Shown here piece by piece: positions 36,101-47,692 of a stretch of DNA of 64,000 nt; within the stretch, counting starts at the first letter, position 1; the number at the start of each line of letters is the position of its first letter. The notes under the pieces were generated by a model. That model was given only the letters and a program-made list of their open reading frames with translations. It had not been told where the DNA came from and searched no databases. The DNA comes from Scolanthus callimorphus (taxonomy: Eukaryota; Cnidaria; Anthozoa; Actiniaria; Edwardsiidae): positions 9,329,912 to 9,393,911 of the forward strand of contig CM066920.1 of assembly GCA_033964015.1 (NCBI GenBank), written 5' to 3'. A program made the position numbers and the translations under genes.

Positions 36101-39100
36101 TGGTGGAGTTTTTTTATTCTATACTTTATTCTACTTTTTTCACTTTCACACTCGTTTCTAGTTTCCCATAACATTTAGAAGCTTGTTTTGTAACGGCCAT
36201 GTTTCTATCTATAACGATGATATAATATCCTATATAACGCTCAAAATACTTGCAGCGAGCATAGTTCTGTAACTTAGCTAATTTGTTGCAAAAAGTAAAT
36301 ATCGAGGTCTTAAACAAATAAATAAACTGTCTACGTAGGGCCCGAAAAAAAAAAAGACGGCGACTGCCGTGCCATAGTGTGACTCGTCTTTTAACGACAC
36401 CTCACATATATTCACAGGGCAAAAGATAGTATAACCATTTGTGTCCTCGAAAATTCTTCAAGTAAAAAAGCTCAATCACTTTGCCTAAAAAAGAGTCCCT
36501 GCTTTAGAAGATGGTTTATTCACACAATTACCTAAATCTTCACTAAATAAGTCTCCTAAAGTGGTATTATGCACCCACAAAATTAAGTTGAAGAGGCTCT
36601 TGACCCAGCGGGTTGTAACAGTTGTAATTTTCTTCAAGTAAAAAAGCTCAATCACTTTGCCTAAAAAAGAGTCCCTGCTTTAGAAGATGGTTTATTCACA
36701 CAATTACCTAAATCTTCACTAAATAAGTCTCCTAAAGTGGTATTATGCACCCACAAATTTAAGTTGAAGTGGCTCTTCACCCAGCGGGTTGTAACAGTTG
36801 TAATTTCTAATAACGGTCGATGGTACTGCACTCCAGGAACATGTGTGGGTTAATATCACCTCACTTTAATTCTCAACTTTCACTACAAGTACGAGTTTGC
36901 TATAAGGCAGTATAATTGTATAGTATAATGCAATGCAATGCAATACAGTAAAAACCCGCGTGTTTAGAACGTACTTTTTTCGAAGTTTGGCAAAACAGGT
37001 TCTTATATTTTTACTTTTGGGGTAGTTATTGGCAGTTTAGGCTAAGTAGGTTCTTAATTATAATTTCTATGGAGATGGATGGTTGTAAATTTCCAGAAAA
37101 TAATAAGAATGTGGTTTGTCCTTTATTATAAGCATTTTAGTCACATCAATATTGTAAAAAGTCTAACAAAAATTACCAAACAATGGATATACAATCTTTT
37201 CAACAAGAGCTGTATAATAAAAATAATTCTTCAATAAATAAAATAACAAAAAAAAGGAATGGAATAGATGAAAAATGCAAATGTATATGTTTTGGGGTAA
37301 TAATTCTTTTTTACAATCTATGTGAAAATGTAATGTATCCCACATATAAGAACCAGATGTATTTACTTGGTTCTTGTATTTCGGAGTATTGAAATGGCAA
37401 ATTTCTGCCAGCAGGTTCTTAAAACCATAGGTTCTTACAAGCAGGTTTTTACAAACCTGAATGACATGAATAATTCCAGACCCGCGCACGGCAAACCTGT
37501 AAACCAGTTACAGTACCTAGTTATGGTAACCTATATTTATGTACTGTTTACTGATGCTTTGACCGTGCTAAAATAAAGGCCATGTATGTATGTATATTGT
37601 CAGCGACAACAGAAACAATTGTTCAACTTGATGGTAATTTCAAGCACCGCAATAATATTTGGATTTTCCGCATCCAATTTGCTATCTCTTAGGGGTAAAA
37701 TCCACTGTTGGCCACACCCAATTTGCTATCCCTTAGGGAAAATCAATTTTCCCGACTTACAAGTCTAATGCGTCGTGCTGTGGTTCTCGTTTCTGTGCCA
37801 AATCTAATGCTGTTGGAAATACGTTCCTCGTTGTCCTGCCCATCAACGCCATGCCCCTACGTTTCTCGACTTTAATCGGTTTAGAGGAGCCAGGATGAGC
37901 GTAACTTGCCATATTTGGTATATTGTCTTCAAAACAGTACGACTTGCCAGTAGTGCATAGGTCAGATTATTTCTTATCATTGTCACTTTGGGCCCATACA
38001 TAGAATCCTATTCCTCTTATAATGCTTATTGTTAGTAAATACTAACAAATTAGAAACGCTAGCATTAAAAAATCGTATTCTCTCTGTATCGTAAATTACA
38101 TAAATGAAATGCAACATCCATTCTCCGAAAGGCACGTCTACCTTCTAGAAGATGAAATTATTGAGTCTGTAGAGCTTTCTACGAGGCCAGTAATTAAAAA
38201 CTATGTTAATATTTTAAGACGGATACTGCCACCGCCACCTTCTTTTAGCCGAAGGCAATGCTACTCTCGAATTCCTGCTTTATAATCCATTCTAAATAAA
38301 TATCGGGCAACCTGAACGCCTGTTTTATAAGGTCCTGTCAGATTCTGGAGCTGATGGAAAAAGTTCAAAATTGCATTCAATGTTTAGGAGCTCTTTTTCC
38401 TTCCTTTTCTTCTTCTACTTTAGTTTGTAGCCACCTTTTTCATCATTTTGGCCGAAGGAAATTTGTTACTCAGCGCTAAATTTTGGATAAACTTAGCTGA
38501 TTATACGTTTTTTACTGACAAACTAGCTTCTAACAATCTTGTTGTTTCTATTTGTGTTTTTACATGTTTCAGCCAAATCTACTCCGTGTTGAATCCACTT
38601 TCTCTGTTCTATTTACTTAACAGCAACCAGGGAAGCTGCTCTCACGTACGCTATATCATCAGCTGGGGTAGTCTGGGCGTTATCACGAGCATGTAGCGAG
38701 GGAAACCTCAGCTCTTGCAGCTGCAGCCGTGAATCACGGCCCAAGGATCTCAACAGAGAACATCAGTGGGGAGGATGTGGGGATGATATCGATTATGGTA
38801 TCTCTTATGGCAAGAAGTTTTTGGCGGCAGGAGAGGATCGCCAACCCACAGAAGAGGATCGTAGGAGATACGCGCGGACGCTTATGAACTTGCATAATAA
38901 TGATATAGGGAGCAAGGTAGGCTCTTCATGCACGAGGCTTATCTTAAAATTACTCCATGCAAAGAATATATACTACTACGGAATTCACCGAACCGTGGTT
39001 CGCGTCTACGATTCTGCTCGCTCGGGCTCGTGTTTTTGTCTGCATTCCTTTCTCCACGGGCTGATTCTTGAAAATAACCGTCACGACTGAGTCAAAATGA

Positions 39101-41339
39101 ATACCTCGCCTGTTGCAATCTTGAAATATGAAAGCAAAGCGACTTAAACTTTAACTTTATGATGGCTTTTTTTCATAGAGGTCTTTCAGGTCTTTCAGAG
39201 AAGTTTTGAAAAAGCATGCCGGCCCGTGAAGAAAGGAATGCAGACAAAAACATGAGTCCGAGCGGGCAGGATGGTAGACGGTTTTTTTCGACGCGAACCA
39301 CGGTTCGGTGAAATTCGTAGTACAACAGCTGGAATGAGCACCTCAAAATAATACAACTGCAAAGTCGGAGAGCTAAATCATTACAAATCACAAACTTATA
39401 GCTTGTAAATAATTTTTCACATGTGAAAATTACGATATTTCTCAGTGGTCGAAATCCTGATAAAACACTATAGTTTATATAATAAAAAGTATATATATAT
39501 ACCATGAATGGATCACGAATTACAGATGACGAAACTTGCTTCAGCGTAGAAACTTTATCGACTTTGGAAGCTTCGCTTTTGGACTGAAAGCGTGTTCTTT
39601 TGCACGTTTCTACAGGGAAGTTTTGGCATGTACAACAGTATTAGTACTGCGTTTTTTAAGGCTTTCAAACAAATTCATCATGATCGTGTACACTGTAAAT
39701 GCTGAATTCACACTGTGTTTTAGTCTGTGTAGTTGGAATTTTGTCTAGGCGGTTTCATTTCAAAACACGAAACAGCTTCTGGCCAAACGCAGGACATCGA
39801 CCCTTAACAGGCTTTTTGCCAAAGCTTAATCCTGATCTTGTCTAGGTTTGTTCGCGGCTCTTCGATGATCAAACACTATCCTGCAATCCTGTAATTGCAC
39901 TTTAATGACTCGGTATTCTGTTTAACTGCTATCTATGTACTAACGACAGGCGGTAATATACTGATGACTAGAAAACGCAAGCGGCACGCTCTCTTTGAAT
40001 AGAAATAATCACTGCGCACGCTTTTGGGAAGAACTATTAGCCATCATTCAGTGCAGCTTTGCAACGTAGATTGCGCGGCGCCAAAAAAGTGAGAATTTGT
40101 ACCTGTTAGGTTTAATCTATGTTGTTCGTGCCGCAAGTTTCGAGTGTCTGATATTGATAGAGTTTCATGTTGTTTTGAACGAGTTATGGTTTAATAGCCT
40201 CGGGGATTGATGCGCTTCTAGAATCTAAATGTTTGCGTTTAATTGAATTTAAAAAGTTACTGATCGGATTGCCCATTCCAGCAATGTTGCGTATGGTCAA
40301 AAGAACTTACTTGGCCTTCTTGAAACATATAAACTGCCTTTGTCGAATAAGAATATCCGAAACTGAGGCCAAATTGCTTGAGGCTTTTGTTCTCTCCATC
40401 GGCAGTGACATCGTAAGCATTTGCGTCAAAGATAAGCTCAGATAGGGTGTCATGTACCATTCTCATGCACGTTCCACATCTATTTTGTACTAAAATCTAC
40501 CGTTTTGCCAAGCTTTTATAATTGAGAAATGTCGCTGTTAAGTGCTAGGTTTGAGCACTGGTTTGAGGCTCTTCCCCGCCCCCTCCTCCTCTTTTGAGCA
40601 ATAATTTAAGCTCTCAAAGATAATAATTTTGTCACTCGCTTGTATTGTTAACCTATAGATTGCTTGTAATGCAGCTGCACCCAAGACAGCCATATTTCTA
40701 CCCATTATCTACTGGTTTGTGTGATAATCCTAATAATAGCCACTACTTGCAAGTTGTATGTTTTTCCGTTTCCACGCAGGGGGGAAATTCCACTAACCAA
40801 TCAGATCCCCTTCCCCTTCATCTTTAACGATCTTTTAACTGTTACTACAGGTAGTGGCGGACACATCTCTTGTTGAATGTAAATGCCACGGTGTGTGCGG
40901 ATCCTGCAACCTGAAAACCTGTTGGAGGCAGCTCTCTGAATTCCGAGAAGTGGGCAACGCACTTCACGACAAGTATGACGCTGCTGTCCATGTTGCTCTG
41001 AAGAGGAAAGAAGGGAGGGCCCTCCTTTTGCCGAGAAAATCGCGCACGTCCAGGCTCTCTTTAAGAAACATCAAAGTACTTAAAGACAATCTTGTTTACA
41101 TTGACAAGTCGCCTGATTTCTGTAGCAGGGATGACAATCATGGTGCCAAAGGAACTCGTGGGCGAAAGTGCATCAAGGAATCGTTTGGGAAAGACGGGTG
41201 TAACCTGCTTTGTTGCCATCGCGGGAGCACAATGAGAAAGGAAGTGCAGAAGACGCGCTGTAGATGCAAGTTTTATTGGTGCTGCCAAGTGAAATGCAAA
41301 GTCTGCACCAAGAATGTCACAACGAACACCTGTAACTAG
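33116..41339 (+). CDS. Wnt5: Wnt5 secreted signalling protein, complete, four coding exons, 372 residues
   Basis: Wnt5 proteins are secreted lipoglycoproteins that act mainly through Frizzled/ROR in non-canonical signalling. Exons are 33116-33204 (signal peptide, core PFFLLLMVLTSFF), 33601-33848, 38624-38916 and 40851-41339; phases agree at each junction (2, 1, 0) and all sites are GT-AG. Wnt landmarks are ECRFQFKYEKWNCS (residues 81-94), REAALTYAISSAGV, CSEGNLSSCSCS, HQWGGCGDDIDYG, LMNLHNN, then ECKCHG and the Cys-rich end with LLCCHRG and FYWCCQVKC. Wnt5 identity rests on RPKDLNREHQWGGCGD, LVYIDKSPDFC and CWRQLSEFREVG, which are closest to vertebrate WNT5A/B. The striking departure is codon 226 (40896-40898, TGC): the loop reads CHGVCGSC instead of CHGVSGSC, so the Ser normally acylated by Porcupine is Cys. 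Introns 2 (4.8 kb) and 3 (1.9 kb) carry repeats. Confidence 0.95.
35855..36137 (+). repeat. Tandem duplication, offset about 139 bases, in Wnt5 intron 2
   Basis: TGTTCTTTATGGTAACTTCA, CACACTAGCTTGTTTTTTTT and TTCTATACTTTATTCTACTT occur twice in the same order with small indels in the T-runs. Confidence 0.8.
36454..36806 (+). repeat. Near-identical 176-base tandem duplication in Wnt5 intron 2
   Basis: Copies 36454-36629 and 36630-36806 both begin TTCTTCAAGTAAAAAAGCTC and both end CAGCGGGTTGTAACAGTTGT, with only a few substitutions. The high identity points to a recent event. Confidence 0.85.
38974..39315. mobile_element. Inverted-repeat element in Wnt5 intron 3, arms about 95 bases
   Basis: The left arm (ACGGAATTCACCGAACCGTG, GTTCGCGTC, GTCTGCATTCCTTTC) is mirrored by the right arm (GAAAGGAATGCAGAC, GACGCGAAC, CACGGTTCGGTGAAATTCG). 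It starts about 60 bases after the donor of exon 3. Confidence 0.7.
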
Positions 41340-41522
41340 AAGTCCGATACCTCAAAGCAGGGCCCGAAATTAACTTTTTCATGCAGTAGCCAAGGGACGC
41401 CAAATTCTTATAGATTTGTGGCCAAATGAAGAACATTCGTGACTTATAAAGACGAATGGTCGCAAAACTAATCGCCAAATAAGACAATTTGTGGCCAAAT
41501 TTGTAGCGAAATGAAGAAAACT

Positions 41523-41660
41523 GGGGCCGGTTCCTGAAAGGCTGGATAAAGTTATCCACGGATAAAAGTTATCTGTTGTATAGGTTTTGTTCAGGATTTA
41601 TCCGTTGGATGAGCGTTTATTCCCCAATAACTCTTAACTGGCCTTCTAGGAACCGGCCCC
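41523..41660. mobile_element. GGGGCCGGTTCC palindromic element, copy 2 (opposite orientation)
   Basis: It starts GGGGCCGGTTCCTGAAAGGC and ends TTCTAGGAACCGGCCCC. The interior is the reverse complement of the copy at 17760-17881, with some differences. Confidence 0.75.
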
Positions 41661-42223
41661 TGGTCGCCAAATGAAGGGAACTTGTCGCCAGTTAGCGAGA
41701 GGCACACATCACATTATAACAGGTCCCAGCTTCTGCTGAAAAGACCTTGTTTATCATTATAACTGGTTGCTGCCTTAGCGACTAAATCCTAAAAATCTAG
41801 TCGCCAACAAGAAAAATGTAGCCGCATTGGCGACTGTATTTGTCGGACTTTCGAGCCCTGCTAAAGAACGTTTTGACAGCCTCTTGCTGCAGTAATTGTA
41901 TTTATTTGGCCACTGGACAGCTTGGGTCATAGGGATTTCCCATTTTAGATCCGTTATCCCCGTATCGTGGAACCTGACATTTTTTATAGCGGAGCTCCTT
42001 AGCGGCCAAAGGCCGCAGAGCGGAGCACCATAGGTATCGCAGGAAGAATACAATAGAACTCCGGTATACGATCGACTTCATTTTTCATGGTTCAGCGGTA
42101 TTCCCATTTGGGTATCGAGGGCGCGTCCGTGTCTGCGCGCCCCTACCACAGGCAACCCAAAAACCGTATTTCATTTCGGCGGGAAAATACTGCTCGTCCG
42201 TTAACAGAAAAATATGTAACCGG

Positions 42224-42535
42224 GAGCTCCGCTTTTAGCCAGTGGCTAAATCTAAATTAAAAATATGTAACCGGGAGCTCCGCTTTTAGCCAGTGGCTAA
42301 ATCTATATATTAGAGGCCGTTGTTTGGAATTTCCACAGTGCGTTTCTTTTTATCCTGGAATTTCCACAGGGTATTCATATTTGCAACCTTGGAATTTCAG
42401 ATTTGCAACCTTGGCTTCAGATTTCCTTAGGGGTTCTGCAGAAGCCGGGAATTTCCACAGGGGTAGAGATTTTTCAAAACATTGAAGTTCCGCGATAAGG
42501 GGTACGGCTATTTTTTTGGAAAAACCCGTATATAG
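42224..42535. repeat. Short tandem duplication followed by GGAATTTCCACAGGG minisatellite
   Basis: CCGGGAGCTCCGCTTTTAGC with CAGTGGCTAAATCTA occurs twice (42220-42305). Then several units of TGGAATTTCCACAGGG lead to a tail GGGGTACGGCTATTTTTT, shared with 47693-47895. Confidence 0.65.
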
Positions 42536-42915
42536 ATTGGAACAGTATGGTGTCTGTTATTTTCTAGCAAACTGAATAGCAGTTAGAGCCCTTGTATCCA
42601 AATGTTACTAACACTTTTGGTTGTATCGATAGTAAATGTTCTGAGTAAATCCAACCGTAAGGTATTTCTAGAATACTAAGCCACTTTCTGGAAAGTTGTA
42701 AAAAGCGCAACAATGTATTATACGTTAGTTATTGTAGTGTGACGTATCAAAAATGAGAATTTCTTGTAATAGCTGGATTTCCTCTAATCCTTGCTGATTT
42801 CGTTTGTAAATCACTCTTAGAATTATACTTATTAATCAACAATCATATAGCACTCCGACCAATGCCTGGTTTAATGCCCGTTGCGGCTTTTTAAAAATGA
42901 AAGACCATATACTGC

Positions 42916-43030
42916 TAGCAGCCCCTATATTGGTGCGTCCCCCAGAGAAGTGCGAAGAGCCCCCGACGAACGCGCGGCGCTCCTCTGGCGTTCGTCTGGT
43001 CGGGTGTTCGCGCCAAAGTAGGGGCTGCTA
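42916..43030. mobile_element. Inverted-repeat element, 115 bases
   Basis: TAGCAGCCCCTATATTGGTG at the left is mirrored by CGCCAAAGTAGGGGCTGCTA at the right. The centre contains GACGAACGC...GCGTTCGTC. Confidence 0.7.
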
Positions 43031-43287
43031 AACAGTCTAGAAAGACCAGTATAACCAACGAAGATAATCTTCTAAATCATAGTTAAGACTTTTGTTTCCT
43101 AAAGTCGCGATGTGTTTTGATTCAAACATTATGATGAGCGATTCGCACTGAGCAAGAGTCAATGCGTGGCCATGACGTCATAGTGCTAAATATACAGAAA
43201 AAGCTTAGCTTTTGAGTGACACACCATGGACTTGGCCACGCGTCACTTTAGGTGTTGTGTTATATACCATGCATAAATCTAGTCATA

Positions 43288-43640
43288 CAATGCTTTTGAG
43301 TGGCATACTGCAGAATATCCCACCGCGCGTCACTTGTATTTTCTAGTACACACGAGCCTTCAAGCGAGGGTGTATGCTAAGAAAATACAAGTGACAAGTT
43401 GGGTATTCTACAGTATGCTACGAGAATTCATTGTATAACTATTTTATACCACGCTACAGAAAATTAAAGGTAAGTATGCTACGAGAATTCATTGTATAAC
43501 TATTTTATACCACGCTACAGAAAATTAAAGGCAACGTTTTACGTAAATGCAGTGCACGATGGGAAGGTTGAGTGGAATACCGCTGAATATACAACGCCAT
43601 TCCTGCACTCTGATTGGCTGTGTTTTCTGTGGCGCGGTTT
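43288..43640. repeat. Family C dispersed repeat, copy 2, with an internal tandem duplication
   Basis: It matches 28682-28930. The 55-base segment from AGTATGCTACGAGAATTC to CGCTACAGAAAATTAAAGG occurs twice in tandem (about 43412-43470 and 43473-43530). A related piece follows at about 43726-43800. Confidence 0.7.
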
Positions 43641-44280
43641 AAAAGACTTGTCGCGATGCAAATCCTTTCTCTTAAGTAATCCCCTTTGTGCTATCAATAT
43701 GGCGGCCGCTCTTACAGTGACGTAACTGCAGTGCACTAGGTGAAATGTGAGTTGAATACCGCCGAATATACACCTTCGCTTCTGCTTTCTAATTGGCTGT
43801 ATATTATAGGGTATGATGTAAATAGGTATATGGAAATGCGATAATGTCGCATGTGCTTTCGATTTAGCCTTCACCCTCTGTGAACTCTGTCATTTATCTT
43901 GCCAGGAAGTTGAGCCTCTTCGCGTGTTTTGACGTTCATAAAACTTTCGGCAGTTAAATTGCTTGCTACGTTTGGTGTCTAGCTGTTTTAGCATCGGAGT
44001 TTACAGAATATTCAATATACAATGATGGATATGGTGGTAAATTTGATAGCGTATTTACCTTCGTACGCAGTAAAACTCCGCATATAGGAACCTATGTAGA
44101 CAGAGGAACTTTATCAGGCTAGTAATGTGATGCTACCCATTAAAAAGGAAAGTAGCACTTACAACCCGTTGCCTTTTGTCATTTTTAAGTCGGGGATATA
44201 CGAAGCTTAGAGACAACTTATTGTGTGGGCAGCCGATGTCACATTCACCTGTATCACATGCGACAACAATAGACCTCTTT

Positions 44281-44704
44281 TCGGCCCATGTAAAGGGATG
44301 CAGGGTATGGGATCCGGGATCCAGAGTGTGGGATCCGGGATCCAGAGTGAGGGATCCGGGATCCAGAGGTGAGGGATCCGGGATCCAGAGTGAGGGATCC
44401 GGGATCCAGAGTGAGGGATCCGGGATCCAGAGTGAGGGATCCGGGATCCAGGGTATGGGATCCGGGATCCAGGGTATGGGATCCGGGATCCAGAGTGTGG
44501 GATCCGGGATCCAGAGGTGAGGGATCCGGGATCCAGAGTGAGGGATCCGGGATACCTGAGTGAGGGATCCGGGATCCAGAGTGTGGGATCCGGGATCCAG
44601 AGTGAGGGAACCGGGATCCATGAGTGATCCATGGTTCGGGATCCGGGATCCACGGGTCGGAATCCGGGATCCAAAACCTCTGTGGATCCCTTTACATGGG
44701 CCGA
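44281..44704. mobile_element. TIR-bounded GGATCC minisatellite
   Basis: A perfect 19-base inverted pair, TCGGCCCATGTAAAGGGAT at 44281-44299 and its complement at 44686-44704, encloses about 17 units of roughly 21 bases, GTGAGGGATCCGGGATCCAGA. Unit variants are GTATGG, GTGTGG and GTGAGG. Each unit contains two GGATCC words. The long open frames on both strands here are translations of the repeat, not genes. Confidence 0.85.
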
Positions 44705-45519
44705 CTCTTATCCTATTTCAGATCACATGGCATTCATTTGAATAATGTTTCCGTTGTTTGGGATACATAATATTTACTGTAAAAAAAGGCAATTTAAATC
44801 TTGCCTAGAAGAACAGGCCTGCGCCATTTATCGAAAATGTTTTGCACAAAACTATTGTAACTGAAGACCGGGTTTTGTTTCCTGTTCGCCAAATTTGAAC
44901 TGCAGCCGGTCCCTTCACATTACGCTGTTTCGATCCATTCACGTATTACTACCACTTATGATTTTCGTCTGTTACGTAAAGAGACTATTTTCACGGCATC
45001 CCTGACCATCATCACACCCCCACCAGACAAACAAACAACACTTTGCAATAAACAAAACGGCACTGCGCACGCAACGGGTTTATAGAACAAACGTGTCGTT
45101 TATATTAAACGAAATCATTTTTGTTTAAAAGTGAAAACCTTATACACCTGAGTAGTTTGCTTGCCTTAAATTCCAGCCCTCCATTTTTGTTTGATCAATT
45201 GTGAGTAATTCAGGCTAATATTTATGAGAGTTTGAATCATGTCAAACAGATATCTATAGATATCTATTACCACTGATTTTCTCCATTGAAGTGGTTTATT
45301 TCTGTCGGGTTTCCATGATGTTGTCAAGGTGTGAACTTCAACCTGTACTTTCCCTGCTATGCAATATTGCAAGTACTAATATTTTATTGCGGGTCCTCTG
45401 ATGTATATTCATAAAGACATGTGGTACCTGCCCAAAACCGTTGACCCGATAGCATTAATAATTAACACCAGTGGTTTGTTTGTCAGTCAGATTTAAAATT
45501 TTCATTTCAAACGGACAAG

Positions 45520-45997
45520 GTATCGTATTCAAAACAATGACTCTTTTGTTCAATTCCTTCTACTTACAACGTCGTTATTGATAATTATTGGTGGATGCAG
45601 CGGCGAGGGTGGTATATATCACGATATAAGAAATGGAATGGCTACACACAATGGATCATCTTTTCGTGAAATCAATATCACTGGACATAAATACAACTTA
45701 ACACGTGTGCCAATGTTGTTCATTTCGTTTTCAATAATGAAAAGGAACATCTCATCAAATGGATCCGAAGACATGGACATCCCTGAACTCATTGCACACC
45801 CTCAAGACGATGGCTCAAGTTTTTACTACAATGGAGGACTCAGAATTCCACGCCTTGGTCAGATTCCCATGCGATCTCTTTATTTCATCGCATCATCATG
45901 TTTATTGATTCTTTTACTGCTGGTTATTAAGCTTGTGGTGTCGAGAAAAGCCAGCAAAGATTATACACTCGTTACTAAAGGTGACTTCGACGCCTAA
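45520..45997 (+). CDS. 3' part of a single-pass membrane glycoprotein gene, family not recognised
   Basis: The frame is open from 45497 to TAA at 45995-45997 but has no ATG before residue M at 45638, so the start is probably in an upstream exon; 45518-45519 AG is a possible acceptor. The frame begins with a signal-peptide-like core (FLLLTTSLLIIIGG), then an extracellular part of about 100 residues with several N-glycosylation sequons (NGSS, NITG, NLTR, NISS). A transmembrane segment (LYFIASSCLLILLLLVIKLVV) follows, then a short basic tail with YTLV, a YxxPhi-type sorting motif, ending GDFDA. Type I topology is inferred. Its function is unknown. It lies between Wnt5 and the Wnt7-type exons, on the Wnt5 strand. 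Confidence 0.5.
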
Positions 45998-46596
45998 TCG
46001 GTACCAGAAGCTCGTTCTGAGGCTCAGCTTTTAAAACATGTTGGCATGTTGTAACAAATACTTAGAAATCGACGAAGCTCATCGTTATGTCGCTCAGCTT
46101 ATCAGAACTTCGAGCTTCTACGACGTGCTATAATTTTTATGTCTGGGATTATCAAGAAAGGCAGCGAACACTCGGAACGTACAGCTCGTAAGATCGTTTC
46201 AATTTTGTACTATTCTAGAAAAACGATATTTTGTCCCATTTCAGTGTATAACAAAAATGTAACAAAGAATTCAAATACGCCCTTCGGCAACACTTCATTT
46301 TCTAAGATTTTTTAACTGATTGACCTTTCTTACCTGTGAGGACCTTTTTAGGACGTACAAAAGGAAACGAAATGATACCAATAAATAAGAGTAAAACATG
46401 AACCTCAATATGTGTTTTACAATTAGAAGACATGTCACCTGCTGACTATGCCTTGGCTTTGAGTATCTTATCTTGGATTAATATGGGCCCTCCAGTAATT
46501 TTCGGATTACTCGTGAAAAACGTTCAGTATCAATGCTGCTGAATTTACACAACCCCGATCAGTATATCCGTTGTCACTCCAGCCTTCCAAGAAATG

Positions 46597-46737
46597 ATAC
46601 AGCTACTCGTAAGATCTTGTGTGATTGGATAGGCAGAACAAAGCATCCCATTGTTTCCTCGTTCTATTGTATGACCCTCTATTGTTTTGCACTGAGGGTA
46701 TCAATCCAATAGGCTCAGATCTTACGAGAGCTTTATC
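46597..46737. mobile_element. Inverted-repeat element, about 140 bases
   Basis: GATACAGCTACTCGTAAGATCT at the left is mirrored by AGATCTTACGAGAGCTTTATC at the right. The interior arms GATTGGAT/ATCCAAT are also paired. Confidence 0.6.
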
Positions 46738-47236
46738 ATGACCCGCCTTCAATTGCCATGGCAATGGGGATATGTCAACCACTGCCCAAAGAGCCAATCA
46801 GATTTGCCCACTACCAGAGCTTCGAACCAACCGTTAAACGCAGCAACGAAAATGTAACATTGTAAGGATTCGCTTTGATCAACCACACTTTAGTCCTGAT
46901 TTCTCTTCTTTATATTTTCACTTTCTATTTCATCCCCTGGTGGGTCTAATTCCATTATTTTTTTACTACAATACTACAATTATATTTTGAATAGCTACAG
47001 TATAAGCTAAGCTTTACTATTAATGCTCGCAGTTCTCATCTATGTACAAGCTAATAAATTGATATTTTATTTGATTGCCACGCCATAGAAAATGCAGGAA
47101 TCCCGTTATCTTAGGCCTTGGACATAAGCCGGTGTAATCATGACCGTTCCTAATGCAGATGAATTTAGACCATAGAGTTTCCTCATTTACATTTGGAACG
47201 GCTCATGATTAGACCAGTCTTAGTTGTCAAATTCCA

Positions 47237-47612
47237 TCTAGCAAGAGTGGATTACCAAGAGTTTCCATATTTACTATGTACGCCCGAATCACAGTCAGAA
47301 AAGTGTCTTAGAACTAAGATGCCCGCGAAAATTCGTCATCCACAGGGTTCCCACTTTCTCTCCACGCGAACAGTTGTGAGATCCAGGCTAAAATTAAATC
47401 GCAGATCAATAAAAAAACCGTTAAAATCGCAAAGATAAGGTAGGATATTCTCTATTTTGTTGTGTATTGGGTATACGAGCATTCGAGCCTGAGCATTCGA
47501 ATACTTTCGCGCGCGAAACTCAAATCTAAAAATAGACACTTTTCTGACTGTGATGTGGACAAATACAGAAGGGAAAGATTCTAACTCTTGTTAATCCACT
47601 CTTGCATCTAGT
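47237..47612. mobile_element. Inverted-repeat element, 376 bases
   Basis: CTAGCAAGAGTGGATTA is mirrored by TTAATCCACTCTTGCATCTAG, and CACAGTCAGAAAAGTGTCT by AGACACTTTTCTGACTGTG. The open frames at 47193-47539 lie inside it. Confidence 0.7.
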
Positions 47613-47692
47613 CATTTCTCGATGTTATCAACTTCATATCACGGGCATTCCATAATTCCGCCCTGCATTTCCTTTAGCGTGCGATAATGGGC

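Larger units (their letters stand above)
33849..38623. other. Wnt5 intron 2 with tandem duplications
   Basis: This 4.8-kb intron contains three units of ATCGATAAAAATTAGGCAAC (about 35480-35575), a duplication of about 140 bases at 35855-36137 and a duplication of 176 bases at 36454-36806. An open frame of 156 codons at 34534-35004 starts at a non-ATG codon and shows no family feature; I do not call it a gene. Confidence 0.6.
41340..45519. other. Repeat-rich region downstream of Wnt5
   Basis: No gene was recognised between the Wnt5 stop and about 45.5 kb. It is packed with elements: 41523-41660, 42224-42535, 42916-43030, 43288-43640 and 44281-44704. A further stretch of 41362-41870 contains repeated words of the form GTCGCCAAAT/GTGGCCAAAT. 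Confidence 0.5.

Noticed and set aside
44133..44674. Open frames of 155-162 codons on the - strand and 114 codons on the + strand
   Set aside because: They are translations of the GGATCC minisatellite (repeated DPGS/WIPD units) with no other protein feature.
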